A stretch of 64,000 nt of DNA from Liquidambar formosana (GCA_039720395.1 CM077828.1:17520264-17584263), one strand, 5' to 3'. Shown: positions 16,646 through 28,547, numbered from the stretch's first letter. Numbers and translations are program-made. Notes: generated by a model from the sequence alone, not told the origin.

Positions 16646-18346
16646 AAGATTTCAAGGTTTTTGAAAATGAGCTCTTCTATTTTCCCTTTCGGTGGTCATA
16701 GGGCCATTCAGAAAGTCATGGCACATTTCTCTTGTGTAATTTGCACGATGATTTTGGTGATGACTACATCTTACACGAACCTGTTTGAGTTCAAATGGAC
16801 AGTGCTATGGAAAACAATTTTGAATCATCTAAAACTTCTCTGGTTTCCAAAGGCTCCCTAGTTGTTGTCTTAACCTAAAAGTACAGAATAAAAATCAGAC
16901 ATGAACATTAATGATTGCCCCTTGACCACACAGAACTGCCTTCACCATTCTAAAATTTCTCAATTTTGATCATACTTCTTTTGCAGCTTATTGGTTGGCA
17001 ATTTTGTCTTTAAATCACACAAAAATAATATATATGAAATCATATCAGTGACATGCTGTAGCCCATCGCCCAGTTATAAGGATTTTCATTGGAATCATCG
17101 AATCAATGATATTAGGGATGTTTGAACATCTATGGAGATAAAATCTATCCATTCTGTTGAGCACATCCTCTGAAATGAATCAGTATTGCTTTTATTTATC
17201 ATTGTACATGAAAAGGATCATCATTAGGTTTCACCTAAATGGTGCTGTGTCAATCACCATTGTTTTGGTAATGGATTCATTGTTTTTGATAACTCCATTT
17301 TAAGTGGATGTTCTTGTAACCTCAAATTAATGCTACAAAAATCAAAGTTATAAGACTCAATTTCCTTGTGATGTCTTGCACTGCTTCAAAATCCCTTGGT
17401 TATTAGTAAAGCAGTTAGTGGGAGCATGTATAATCCCTGTTGTATATGTTGTAACATTTAATTTTATATTTGTTTTTCACAAGCTCTATTGCTTTTGCTG
17501 TATCTGTTCAGGATGAAAACATCATGGTTGGACATCCTGGAATAGTGGAATCCCAAGGAGCACTGAGACTTATTGGTCTGTTTATATGGCCCTCGACTAG
17601 TTCTGAACTTTCACATGGCTGTCCCAAAGATATTCTCATCATGCTAAATTTTGTAGCTTCATTCTTTGGATCACCGTTTTTATTGGGGGTTCATATCTCT
17701 TATTTATGATTAACCAATATAGAAACCTCTTTAAATTGAGCTTGAAAGCTAATGGAATATATTGATTTTTCATTTTATTTTTCATTTTATTTTTTATATA
17801 GTGATGTTATATTTTACCTAGTTCTTCGAAGATAGAGTTTTTTGTCTTCTGTCTTCTACGTCGTTTTGCTTCTTTTGCCATATGTAAAAGTTACACTTAT
17901 AAACATCTTTCTACACTCTAATGGCATGATAGTTTAGTGGCATTTTCTTCATTTGTTGAGTAAGCGATCTTAGATTCAAACTTATGGAAAAGCATTGATA
18001 CCCATTTGTTGGTATTAGGGGAACTAGGGGTATGGGTCAATTCTATCGAGTGTGCCCTTCTCCCCCAAAAAAAAAATAAATAAATAAAAAATAATTCTAC
18101 ACGCACTTCAACACATATACATGTGTGCACAGTAATAAATACATACATTTGGAATGTGCACAATTTATTTGGTTATGTATATATACATGCATAAATAGGA
18201 ACACGTACCTACTAACTGACTAATACACAAAGAGGGGTCCAAAATATAATCCAAGGTCAATGGTGTGGGGAAAACAGATAGGGACTAATATTATTGAATC
18301 CCACTACACCTTTCTTTGGAGGGGGTTCTAATAGCTTTACCCGACT
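16257..18346. other. Region between the convergent M50B and ankyrin genes, copy A
   Basis: I see no independent gene. A plausible 3' UTR intron of the M50B gene runs from 16258 to an acceptor at 17511 (CTGTTCAG). The open frame 17470-17709 spans that acceptor and is kept in copy B, but has no recognisable domain and is more likely 3' UTR. An A-run at 16617-16642 and the SINE at 17917-18094 also lie here. Confidence 0.5.
17917..18094 (+). mobile_element. tRNA-derived SINE, copy A
   Basis: A Pol III A-box-like sequence (ATGATAGTTTAGTGGCA, about 17926) and a B-box-like sequence (AGATTCAAACT, about 17972) sit at the 5' end of a 178-bp element with an A-rich tail. An 8-bp duplication TTCTACAC flanks it (17909-17916 and 18095-18102). 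The layout is that of plant tRNA-derived SINEs. The element is also in copy B. Confidence 0.7.
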
Positions 18347-20635
18347 TTAGACATTGCCTTCACCTTGACCCTCAGTCACATTACTTGAAAGAGTGTTCTT
18401 CCCAAGTTTTCGCGACTTCGAAACACACCACATAAGTAAGCGGACAGTGTGCCCTAAGAAAACAATGCCAATCAAGCCCAACCATGCGTACACTGAAATC
18501 ACAATTACAGGAGTAACGCCATCTATTTCAGGGGATAATAGTGTAATGCCATCTATTTCATGGGATGATGGTGTAATGCCATCTATTTCATGGGATCGTG
18601 TAATGCCATATGGTGTAATGCCATATGTGCCATATGGTGTAATTCCATGCGTGCCATATGGTGTAACGGCTTTCATTGACCACAAATAAGTGAGTGCCAT
18701 GAATGTTATTGTCACCCACATTGCAGCCATTAGAGTCCACATTACAATCCTTCGCTTCAGAGGTAACCCACTCACAATCAGAAGGATTGTGCTTAGAGAA
18801 GCAACAAATGACACTGTATTCAAAACCCAGAATATAGAGTACGTTCCCGGGCGCTGGGCAGCCATTATGGATGTTCCAGCATGGAAAAGTATTCTGCCAT
18901 CCTTGTTATTAGGATCTTCATAAATATCGTCTTGCCAAACACCACCCGGAGGGTTAAGACCAGCTTGGTAAGCCATGGATGCAGTCAAGGTTGCAGTTAC
19001 CATCAAAGCATCGCGTTTCTTTTCCAACCAATCTTCATTCTTGTTTACATGCTTCTCTACGCCGCTTACTTGTGAGGGTGACCGTGCTACCATTACAGTC
19101 CTAGAAACATCTGATGGTGGTACTACAGCCGGTGATATGCCACTTTCTGTAATACCTTGCATTGAGAAAATAAATCAAGAGAAGATTGTCAATGAAAAGA
19201 TATAGAGAAAATGGAAATAAATCAAAGAGAGCATATCAAGGAAGGAGATTGGAAAAATATTATGGAGCAAAATCAAAGAATATTTTGACTTATTTCCTTC
19301 TTTAAATGATTTGATCATTATTTATTTTCATTTTATTATCTCTTGTTATCTATTTAAACTCATTAATGGGTTGGTTGTGACCAAGCAATTATTAATGAAT
19401 TTCAATTTTTCTGTACCTTGGTTGGTGTTGCACGCTGAGGCCGGTATGTTGCTGGTTCTTAAAGCTTTCGCATTTAGAAGAGATTCACGGATTTCCATGC
19501 CTTTCAAATCTCTTGGCGTGTGTTCAATAATATCTAAAGCTGTGAAACCATTTCCATTCACCGCATTCACTTTCACTGCACTTATACTGAGCAAATATTT
19601 TATGGTCTGCACAATTAAAGAAGAGTAAAGCAAGCAATTAGATCTTTCCCAATGATTCAAAAGGCCATTGACTGTCGGCAATGTCTTGTCTTTCTTGGTT
19701 GCATTGAAGGTGTGTGTTTGTTTTGTCTCTAAATTGAGTTTTGTTGGTAGAGGCATGTTTTTATTGGTGTTGTCTGAGTAGGATCAAGTGAGGGGTCATT
19801 GAGGGTAGGGTGTTAGCTCTCATTTTGTCAACTCATTTTCTACAATATTACCAGATTCTCTACAATAATTTTTTTATACCACATACAAAATGGATAATTA
19901 CTAGTTATATTGAGGAAGTGTGATTTTAGTCTGCTTACCAAAACCAAAAAAAAAAAAAAAAAAAAGGTGTGATTTTAGTGTTGCTACAAGGAAAAATACA
20001 AGATTTAGAAATGAAAAACCTACCTCCATTTGCTTGAGGGCTGTAGCGATATGCAGAATGCTGTTGCCATCATCATCTTCAACATTTATAATATCATTAA
20101 TTCTTCCTAATTCAACTAACACCTTTAGAGACCCCAAACGGTTGTGTTTCACACATGAGTGCAGGAGGATCTCGCCCCTGTCCAATGTGTACCGAACTGC
20201 ATCTGGCCTGGCCTGAACCAACTTAATAATGACATCAATTCGGCCTTTCATCACTGCTAGATGGAGAGGGGTTCTTCCATCCTCATCGCGGACGAGACAT
20301 ATATCAGTATTCACCAATAACAAATTGCTAACAATTTCAACGTGGCCATTGACAGAGGCCAAGTGAAGAGGTGAAAACCCCTGTGAGTTCAACTCGGCGA
20401 CCAAGTCCGGCTTAAGACTTAGAAGTGCCGTTGCAAAGTCTACGTGACCAAGCATTGCAGCTATGTGCAATGGAGTCTCGTCCAAGCAAGTGCTGCAAAC
20501 TTGGGCAAGAGTGAGTCCATCTTCTTTCATCAACTCATTCAAGGAGTCGACACTTCCACTCAGCGATGCTTCATAAAGCCTTTTCTCCCTCATTGCTCTC
20601 TCTCTTCCTTTCATTGTTGATCCTCTTCTCTGCAT
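18347..20635 (-). CDS. Ankyrin-repeat/PGG-domain membrane protein, copy A
   Basis: Three exons on the minus strand: 20635-20024, 19606-19417 and 19155-18347, with GT-AG introns, give 536 aa. Residues 18-210 hold ankyrin repeats with repeated TPLHxAxxxGH cores (54-64, 88-98, 122-131), plus less regular repeats near 157 and 193. A linker follows, then a PGG domain (about 308-520): DWLEKKRDALMV, the NPPGG motif at 335-339 and four predicted membrane helices. This is the plant ANK-TM class, in which some members act in salt, ABA or defence responses; this gene's role is unknown. The loop before the last helix is built from TPYG/GIT and EIDGIT repeats (18525-18669) and differs in length from copy B. 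The chosen Met opens the conserved frame; frames upstream of it differ between copies, which argues that the upstream part is leader. Confidence 0.92.
18525..18669. repeat. Coding minisatellite in the PGG domain, copy A
   Basis: On the plus strand a unit starting TAATGCCATCTATTTCA repeats with periods of 30, 30 and 27 bases, then decays into shorter units starting TAATGCCATATGGTG. On the minus strand these encode EIDGIT and TPYG repeats between two membrane helices. The whole array stays in frame. Copy B has a shorter array at the same place. Confidence 0.85.
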
Positions 20636-21537
20636 GCTTCCTGTTTGAATTCTACCTCCCTTTCTCCCATCTGGGCTTTGGTATTATAGAGTGCTCAAAT
20701 GTAGAGTGCTCACTGGGAAAATTAGAAAATAAAAATCAAAGTCAAGTACGGGTCCTCTAAATGAAGACGAGAGGAAAAAAGTGTCCAAATGCTCTGACAA
20801 CATCGATAACAGTCATTTTGGTACTTCCATTAGAGTCGAAAAACGAGATTGCCCATTCGTTCTTAGCTTACCTACTTAATTAGAACGCGTGGACTTCATG
20901 TCAGCAGTTATTCAGGAATAGAACTTCTATGTAACCGTGATATGTGATATGACTAGATGGTATCACAAGCCAATCAAAATCAAGTAGAGTAAGAATGTTA
21001 GTATACTTGTTATATGGAAGTTTTTGCCACCATTTATAACAGCTCAATGCAAATTGTTGCTTAAGGCTGAAATTTTAAATGAGGCTTTCTTGAAATAGGT
21101 CTGGTGGTCTAAGAACAAAGTTATAAAGAGGGGCCTTTGGTTCAAGGGCATTTTAATCCGTGGGTTGGGGCCTAGGAACTATAGGGCATAACGTAGCAGT
21201 TTCAACTGTTACCCTATTGAGACGGCCTGCAGCCATTGATCCTGTCTTATATTCATGACTTCTCCTAAACCTCACTGGCTCCCACCAAAATCACTAATTC
21301 CTATTTCATCACCTGCCATATATGGTAGTTAAAGAAAAGAGAGCATTTTTGTCATTATGTATGACATTAAGAAGGTGTGTGCCACGTCAGGTGGATGGTT
21401 AACTGTAGATGATATTAATTGGTCTCCTATATTCATTGAAAGTTTTCTCAAATCCAGTCTATAATTAGGATGCAAAACCTTTCCTATATGTCCTTATTTT
21501 TATAAGTCCATTCAAATAATTTTTTAAGGTAAACTAT
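20636..21537. other. Upstream region of ankyrin gene, copy A
   Basis: No gene is seen. It should contain the 5' leader and promoter of the minus-strand ankyrin gene. Relative to copy B, about 33 bases of leader are missing: GAATTC joins directly to AAACAGG, whereas B has extra sequence between two TTC triplets. Further out the DNA remains homologous to B up to about 21373, then B carries its CACTA-like segment. Confidence 0.5.
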
Positions 21538-22502
21538 ATATTAGTGTTATTAATTATACCCTAAATTTTAATGTGATATACTAACTTTTAATTTATACAA
21601 TTTAATCTACTAACTTTGTATATGTGTTTTAACGTGGCAAAACGTTGAACCACCATTTGGTCCCTAACGAAAAAGCTCAAGTAGTGGTCAGTTGACGCTG
21701 ACATGGCATCCCCGTGGCCATTTGACCATCGCTGTGTTAACCTCCACACCGTTTGGATTGGAACTGGATCGTCTACCATGGTATGTGTGAACCTTCCACT
21801 GACCAATCTTGGCCGTTGCTGTCCACTCTCTCTCCTTCTCCATTACTGTAACCCAAAGAAACCAACACGGGCAATCCCTCTCCCTTTAGCATATCCCTGT
21901 CGGTGGCCTACAGAGAAAGCTCTCTTTTAGTGGGTTCGTGTTCTTCATTTGAAGTAGCCTCAAATACCCTTTTTGGGTTTCTTGCATCAACCCTTGCTTC
22001 CTGAATCCATCACACCGCCATTGTGCAAGCATCACCACTGGCGAGATCCACCGTCGAGCAGCATCACCGCTACTGTGCAAGCATCACTGCTTGCCAAGTG
22101 CACTAACACTCCTGTCGAATCACTATCAGATTGCCGGCGAGATCCAGCCGCCGATCCCACCACTGATCGAAACCCACGAAGTCTACATTTGCCGTCGGAA
22201 CTTCTGCTACACATCCGCCTGTCGAGAACCCCTTTTCCGCCGCTGCTCGAACATCACAGCCGACGTGACCCAACGTTAAATCGCTGATTTGTTTCTCCTT
22301 TTTTTTTTTCCTCTCCTACCCTCCCATCTCATTCTCTCCATCCTTCCCGTGGTGAGAACTGTAGCAACGAGGGGCAAATGTTCCCATATCTGCACGTGAT
22401 GGGATAGGGCTGAGAGAGAGAGAGGTGGCTGCCATTGAGTTACCGTCGCAGGTGGCTGTCGTTGAGGTCTCGCCGCCGTGCTCTGTTCCAATGTTCGATT
22501 AA

Positions 22503-22541
<39 letters not shown>

Positions 22542-22957
22542 GGCCGGAGTGGCTGTCGTTGAGGTCTCCCTCTCTCTCACTCTGTTTCTCTCCAATTTTT
22601 TTTTTTTTCCCCTTTTGCTCTGTAAATTTTCCCCTTCAAAATTTACACAAGCAGCCAAAAAAAAATATAAAAATAAATAAAATAAAAAATGGAGGAAGAA
22701 GTAGAAGCAATGATCGGCGGAAAGAGGGAGCATCCATGGCAGTAGAAAGATAGGGCCTGCTGGGATGCCACGTCAGCATCAGCTAGTTATCACGGGAGTG
22801 GACGTGAGTTTTTCCATTAGGAACCAAACAGCGATTCAGTGTTTTCTTACATTGAAACACATATGCAAAGTAGGTATAGTAAATTATGCAAATTAAAAGT
22901 TTGTACACGACAATTGAAATTTGGAGTATAATTAATAACACTAATATGTAGTTTGCC
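21538..22957. mobile_element. Mutator-like element with GC-rich core, copy A only
   Basis: Degenerate long inverted ends of roughly 200 bp start with GGTAAACTATATATTAGTG on the left and, in reverse, GGCAAACTACATATTAGTG on the right. Copy B lacks the whole element at the matching site (T-run near 63309-63322). Flanking 9-mers are T-rich (ATTTTTTAA / TTTTTTTTT), compatible with a degraded 9-bp target duplication. The core (about 21690-22480) is clearly richer in G and C than the surroundings and is codon-like in places, as seen in Pack-MULEs that capture gene fragments. No intact gene is present, and the source of the core is not recognised. Confidence 0.7.
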
Positions 22958-24287
22958 TTTTTTTTTTTCTTCCCATTCCTTATTAATTAATGTGTTTCAG
23001 ATAATTTGGAGTATAGTTAGTGACAAGGTTTTAGTTTCGTGTACAAGGTTTTATTGTACTAATTTTTAGCTAAATTTTTTCCAAGTTCCAGTGAACTTTT
23101 CAATTAATTGAAAACAAATTACCATGATAGAACTGAGTTTCGCAATTTGTTTCAAACCAAGATCTGCATTAGGTTGAGGTCCGCTTGAGCTCAATGTTAA
23201 TAATAAGAACTCCGAATCTAAACCTCTTTACCATAGTTAGTAAAATACAGTATGGGAGAATATGAGATGGTATACGTACGGAGTACAATTCGGTTTTTCT
23301 TGATAAAATATAATGAAAAATTTGGCATAAAAAAATAGAAAGATTTTTAATATTCACCATTAGGTTAGTCCTGTGGCTTCTGAAACAATTACTTCTTAGC
23401 CAAAAGATTTTTAATATTCAATTATATTATCAAACACACTTACTTCTTAACTAAACCCAAGTTCCCAAAAAAAAGAGAGTCACTTGATTAGCTTCTCAGA
23501 AAACAATTGGATTGAATTAACCATATTATTTTTTGAGGTGATCATTCTACAATCACTAATTAAACTATATATATCCTTCAATAGTCAGATTCCTAAAACT
23601 AGTAAGAATGGTTATGAAATAGAAGAATTGTGTCCTCATTCCATAATTATTCAGAATAATTTGAGATAGTTGGAAAATAGAAATAAAAAGAATATTTTTA
23701 ATACCTTGAATATTCTGAAATAATTACATAATAATACTACTAAAATATGCAGGAAAGTTTTGGGGTGACATTTGTTTGGTGAAGAAATTGAGATAAATTT
23801 AATAATTTTGCTACTATGCTAACAGTAGAAGGTGGTGTAGTTGATGGGTATGTAAAATATGTTGGCAAGAGCAATTACAGATAGAGAAGTAACTAAGATC
23901 TGTGGGCAAAAAGCAAATCCCTGGTTAGCTTGGAGCAGATGGATTTGGATATTCTGAGGGTGGAATATCTTATCAATTAGCTTCATACTATTAATACAAT
24001 CACTCTCTCATTTTAGTAATTTTCTCCTCATAACAACAATGCGAAATAAACACTCATTTGGAAGGAAAGCACGCATTCGGACATGTACTCCTTTTGTTTA
24101 GTATGCGAGCGATAATGGAGAATGCTCTATTTGTCTCTAAATTTTTTTTCTCAAATTCAATATTCTAAATGATGTGATAAAATAATAATTCACATATCTT
24201 AATTTAAATAATGATTCACAACTCACAAATGGATCCTATAGGAAGATTTCACTTTATTTGAAATCTTGAATTTGATAAATAAATAAA

Positions 24288-24321
<34 letters not shown>

Positions 24322-24325
<4 letters not shown>

Positions 24326-24494
24326 TGTTCCCTTCAGCACGTATTGATATAAGTTATATCAGCATCATGCTTTAGGGGTTGTACCTCTTGTATTAGTTCA
24401 ATGTACCTCATATCCCACTAATGCACAAAATACTATTCTCAATGCAGGTGTTGATATAAATTATATCAGTACGTGCTTACCTGCTAATCATCCT
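24322..24494 (-). mobile_element. Small MITE in (TA)n tract, family member 1
   Basis: About 170 bp with terminal inverted similarity: AGCACGTATTGATATAA near the left end, and in reverse AGCACGTACTGATATAA near the right. Both flanks are (TA)n microsatellite. Two relatives lie inverted at 27161-27330 and 28548-28736. It has no coding capacity. Strand is set relative to those copies. Confidence 0.6.
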
Positions 24495-24809
24495 ATATAT
24501 ATATATATATATATATAACTGTTCTACGACAATATAATCTGACAATTTAGGGCAGCTTGGGTTAGTTGACTTGATAAAAAAAAAAAAAAAAAAAAAAAAA
24601 TGCATGGGTTAGTTGAGCCCGTTAGTGAGTCTAGCTGAAGCCTAAATCAATCCAATCTTGGGCCTAAGTTTTAAAACCCTGGTCTGAGACGGAAAAGAAC
24701 ATGTAGAGCCCAAAAGCCATGCGTGACAGACCACAGGTCAAGCCCAGCCTAAAGGTAAGGAGCCCATGACAATTGGGTTAGGGGGTTAACTCAGCCCATG
24801 GCAGCCCCT

Positions 24810-25290
24810 ACCTAAACAATGCTTCATGCTTGCATCTGTGCATGCGTTCGTGATTTTTCTTTCATTTTTAATTTTTGTTTTTGTCATTAGTTAGAGTTAA
24901 ATTCAAATGGTGACTTTCACCCTTCCCCCTGAAAAAAGAACCCCACGTCAAGTTAGGACCTTGTCCCATGTCGAATAGGCATACCTAAAGAACGCTTCAT
25001 GCTTGCATGTGTTCGTGATTTTTCTATCTTTTTTAATTTTTGTTTTTGTCATTCGCTAGAGTAAAATTCAAATGGTGACTTTCACCTTTCCCCCTGAAAA
25101 AAGAACCCCGCGTCAAGTTAGGACCTTGTCCCACGTCGAATTCATGCTTGCATGCGTTCGTGATTTTTCTTTCATTTTTAATTTTTGTTTTCGTCATTCG
25201 CTAGAGTTAAATTCAAATGGTGACTTTCACCCTTCCCCCTGAAAAAAGAACCCCACGTCAAGTTAGGACCTTGTCCCATGTCGAATAGGC
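24810..25290 (+). repeat. Three-copy tandem repeat, unit about 150-170 bp
   Basis: Three consecutive copies (about 24810-24982, 24983-25140, 25141-25290) each contain GCTTGCAT, then TTCGTGATTTTTCT, AAATTCAAATGGTGACTTTC and AACCCCRCGTCAAGTTAGGA. They differ by few bases, so the array is young. Function is not apparent. Confidence 0.85.
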
Positions 25291-25429
25291 AAGATTGTTT
25301 AGGCCTTTAGAATATGACATATCTATCACTTATATGCTTATGTATGTATTAGTTCATTATCTCTATTCAATCATGTTGACGTATGATCCTATAACTTTCT
25401 CATTCCTTTCCCCCTCTTACTCTTAGCCC

Positions 25430-25555
25430 AAAAGAAAAAAGCAAAAAGAGTAAAAACACTTTCTTTTTCCCGAGTAAAATGGGAAGGATTCAAACCCCTA
25501 ACCCATCCTACTCCTACCTTTTACCACACCCACCCTCACCACTAGGCTAGTCTAT
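25430..25555 (-). mobile_element. Possible tRNA-derived SINE, inverted
   Basis: On the minus strand an A-box-like TAGCCTAGTGG (plus-strand position about 25542) precedes a B-box-like GGGTTTGAATCC (about 25490). This is the arrangement of tRNA-derived SINE heads. A target duplication was not found. Confidence 0.4.
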
Positions 25556-25716
25556 TTTGTAATCTTTAATAACCATATGTTATCATTAGGCCAAAATAAT
25601 TAGGGTCCTTATGTAAGGTGTTTGGAAACACAAATTGAAGTGAAGGCCCATTTCCTCATTAGAGTTAAAAGAAAATTTTTGCACTACATAACGATAACCA
25701 GCTTTAGGGTTTGTTG

Positions 25717-26434
25717 TTGGGTGTTAATGGTTCGGTTTGGTTCGGTTTTAGGATAGATTTCAAGCCAAACCATTATACTTTGGTTTTGTTTCTACCAAAC
25801 CAAAACCAAACCATATTATAAAAAAACCAAACCAAACCAAACAAAAAAATTTTGGTTTGGTTCGGTTCGGTTTTGGTTTCGGTTTTAACCTATCAAGTAG
25901 CAACAAATAATTGAAAATGAAAAAAATGATATACCAAACTCCAAATAAAAACATTTTTAATAAAAACATTACATTAGCAACTAAAAAAAACATTAAACAT
26001 TATATCAAAATGGAAATATATTGACATATGTATGCAATATCTCACACAACATTAATAGCTAGTTTAATACATGTCAATCTAAAAAAAGAAAAACAATAAG
26101 AAACTTAAAATGAGACGAGACTGAGGCTGAGAAACTTAGAATTTTATACTATTTTAAATCTATTTCCTATTATGCCCTTATTAGAATAGGAAATTTACAA
26201 ACTTTAAGTTTGATCATATATATATATATATATATATATATTTCTGTTTTTTCGGTTTTCGGTTTGATTTGGTCTTTTAAAAATGAAGACCAAAACCAAA
26301 CCAATTTAGTTCGGTTTTCTAAAATTAGAACCAAAACCAAACCTAATGACAAAAAAACCAAACCAAACCAAACCGATCGGTTTGGTTTGATTCGGTTTGG
26401 TTCTTGGTTTTAACCAAAACCATTAACACTCCTA
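25717..26434. mobile_element. AACC-rich hAT-like MITE, diverged member
   Basis: The ends are inverted: GGGTGTTAATGGTT on the left, GAGTGTTAATGGTT in reverse on the right. Subterminal DNA is packed with GGTTTGGTT/AACCAAACC motifs. The internal section (about 25870-26030) is the reverse complement of part of the element at 44886-45553, so they are one family. No target duplication is clear, which suggests an older insertion. Confidence 0.65.
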
Positions 26435-26740
26435 GTTCATATTGCCTTACCGAGTGGGAAGGAATAAAGGGAAAATTACTTTGGGAAACACTCACCAAAG
26501 TGTAATTTGACCATGAATTAAACCCGTCTCCTTCCAAATTCAACTTTGATTTTGTCACTTGATAACGAAAATGGATAGGCATTCGACTAACCCCTCATTT
26601 TTTTCCTCTCTTGACTAAGTATAACTTTCCCTAAGTTTCCAAAACATCCTTAAAATAATCATCCATATTGTTTGACTATATATATATGTTTTTGATCTCG
26701 TTAAAGATCTCTGATTTAAGTTATATAAAGACTTTTAATC

Positions 26741-26788
<48 letters not shown>
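26741..26788. repeat. (TC)n microsatellite
   Basis: An uninterrupted TC/CT tract of about 48 bases, followed directly by a (TA)n tract to about 26811. Confidence 0.95.
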
Positions 26789-26792
<4 letters not shown>

Positions 26793-26816
26793 TATATATA
26801 TATATATATATACACA

Positions 26817-26877
26817 TTCACACGCATAATAACCAAGTCATCGTTGCCCCATTTTGATTCAAATTGTTTTGTACAGA

Positions 26878-26924
<47 letters not shown>

Positions 26925-26984
26925 CACGCATAATAACCAAGTCATCGTTGACCCATTTTGATTCAAATTGTTTTGTACAGAAGA
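26817..26984. repeat. 64-bp direct duplication around a (TA)n tract
   Basis: Segments 26817-26880 and 26921-26984 both start TTCACACGCATAATAACCAA and end GTACAGAAGA, with one substitution seen. A (TA)n tract of about 40 bases separates them, so the unit is the 64-mer plus its (TA)n. Confidence 0.9.
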
Positions 26985-27160
26985 TTACAATAGCTAGCCT
27001 AATTTCCAGTCCATAAAGTTTAAAAGGTTTTGCACATGCAATAACTTTGAAAAAGTGAAGATTACAATAAAAGGAGCTAATCCTCGATTCCTTGATTTGA
27101 CCAAGTAATGCAACTTTCTAGTGTCTTCGTGTGTGTGTGTCTCTCTCTCTATATATATAT

Positions 27161-27330
27161 AGAGGATGATGATCAGGTAAGCACGTGCTAATATAACTTA
27201 TATAAACACCTGCATTGGGAGTTTTGTGCATTAATGGGATATGAAGTACATTGGACCAAAGCAAGGGATACAACCCCTAATGCATGGTACTGATATAACT
27301 TATATTAACATGTGCTGATGGGAACATAAC
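27161..27330 (+). mobile_element. Small MITE in (TA)n tract, family member 2
   Basis: This is the inverted relative of 24322-24494. It contains AAGCACGTGCTAATATAAC near the left end and GTGCTGATGGGAACATAAC at the right, and is again flanked on both sides by TATATA. The 24-kb and 27-kb copies share their ends and their middle (ATTAATGGGATATGAAGTAC here). Confidence 0.6.
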
Positions 27331-27454
27331 CATATATATATATATGCAGTAGTAGAATATCCAATAGCGATGAAGGTCTCAGAAGAATAGTCTTGATTGA
27401 GGGAAGGAAGAAATGGGATTGGGATGTTCTATTGGAAGAACTTCTATATATATA

Positions 27455-28523
27455 CTAGATATAGTACACATGCGTTGCATGTGAATATTTTTAAATAATA
27501 TTAGTTATACAAAATAATAAATACATAAAGATTTTATATTTTTCTCATAAAAGATAAAGTTTAAATTTCAAAAGTACATTTTTTTTTTTAATAATCAAAA
27601 TTGTCAATGAAAGATTAAAAACTTTTTAGATGTATATTCAGAATTTTTTTCTTTATAAAACAGAATATTTAAAGAGTTTATATTCATATATATTAGGGTT
27701 AATGATTTTTTAGTACCACCAACTTTAGGGGTAGTGTCAATTTAGTCCACAAACTTCTAATTGTTCCAATTTGGGAACTAAATTAAATTTGGTGTTTCAA
27801 TGTAGGACAAGGGTTGACGCCTGTCAATAAACTTGACGGAATGGCCACGTGTATGCTGATGTGGCATGGAACAGCCACATGTATGCTGATATGGCAGACA
27901 AGTGGTAGGGTTTTAAACAAAAAAAAAAAAAAAAAAAAAACCAACGACAAAAACAAAAACAAAAACCAAAATTTTTTTTTTTCAAAAAACATCTTCTTCG
28001 TTCTCATGGATTGCCCATGGTGGCTGCTATAGCCAATCCTCATCTCTTTCTGCTATTTCCCCACTCTACTACTCTCATTTTGAATTCTTTTATGATAACC
28101 TGATTTGATTAAAAGGGGAAAAAAACCTCTAAACTATATATGATTTGGAAAATAAATATAAATATAAATAAAAAAGGGAGAAGAGCATTCCTGAATTCTC
28201 AGGCCAAATTGGGACAAGTAGAAGTTTGTGGACTAAATTGACACTACCCCTAAAGTTGGTGGCACTAAAAAATCATTCACCCTATATATTATCATGCAAC
28301 TTGATAGTTGCTCTAGGAAAAAGAATTTGAGTCAAAATCTAACTTTAATTTGTTAAGAGTTTGAATTAAAATCTAACTTTAATTTGTTATCAAATTATAA
28401 GAATGTTTACTACGTATTTCAATTAAAGGAAGGGTAGATATGTATTTTTTTTTAATTTTAAATAAGGGTATATTGGTCGTTTAAAAGTTTTTATGAAATT
28501 CAATCTTTTATAGGCAGTATAGA
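27455..28523 (-). mobile_element. Non-autonomous Helitron, minus strand, interrupted by a MULE MITE
   Basis: On the minus strand it starts TCTATACTGCCTATAAAAG (from 28523) and ends CTAG (27458-27455) just after a GC-containing near-palindrome (CACATGCAACGCATGTG). The bases outside are A and T, the host dinucleotide expected for Helitrons. The start matches the Helitrons at 31764 and 33768. A 587-bp MULE MITE sits inside it. No Rep/helicase coding sequence is present. Confidence 0.7.
27696..28282. mobile_element. Mutator-like MITE with perfect 9-bp target duplication
   Basis: Inverted ends of about 60 bp (GGGTTAATGATTTTTTAGT on the left; GGGTGAATGATTTTTTAGT in reverse on the right) enclose a non-coding core. 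TATATATTA flanks it on both sides (27687-27695 and 28283-28291). A 9-bp duplication with long inverted ends is the signature of Mutator-like elements. It inserted into the minus-strand Helitron. Confidence 0.88.
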
Positions 28524-28547
28524 TATATAAACTATGGTGGTAAGGTA

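Noticed and set aside
17470..17709. 79-codon frame conserved between copies as a gene
   Set aside because: No domain is recognised, it spans a likely 3' UTR acceptor, and its conservation is explained by recent duplication.
17926..17983. A functional tRNA gene
   Set aside because: A- and B-box-like sequences are present but no cloverleaf with acceptor stem can be formed; the A-tail and target duplication indicate a SINE.
18393..18923. Plus-strand frames opposite the ankyrin gene exon 3
   Set aside because: They are antisense shadows of the minus-strand PGG exon; the repetitive VMPSIS protein comes from the minisatellite.
22478..22753. Open frames on both strands around the A-run at 22506-22540
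   Set aside because: They are translations of poly-A/poly-T and low-complexity DNA inside a MULE-like element.
25717..26434. AACC/GGTT-rich stretch as telomere-like repeat
   Set aside because: The motif is not TTTAGGG, and inverted ends plus a related element with target duplication show it is a MITE.
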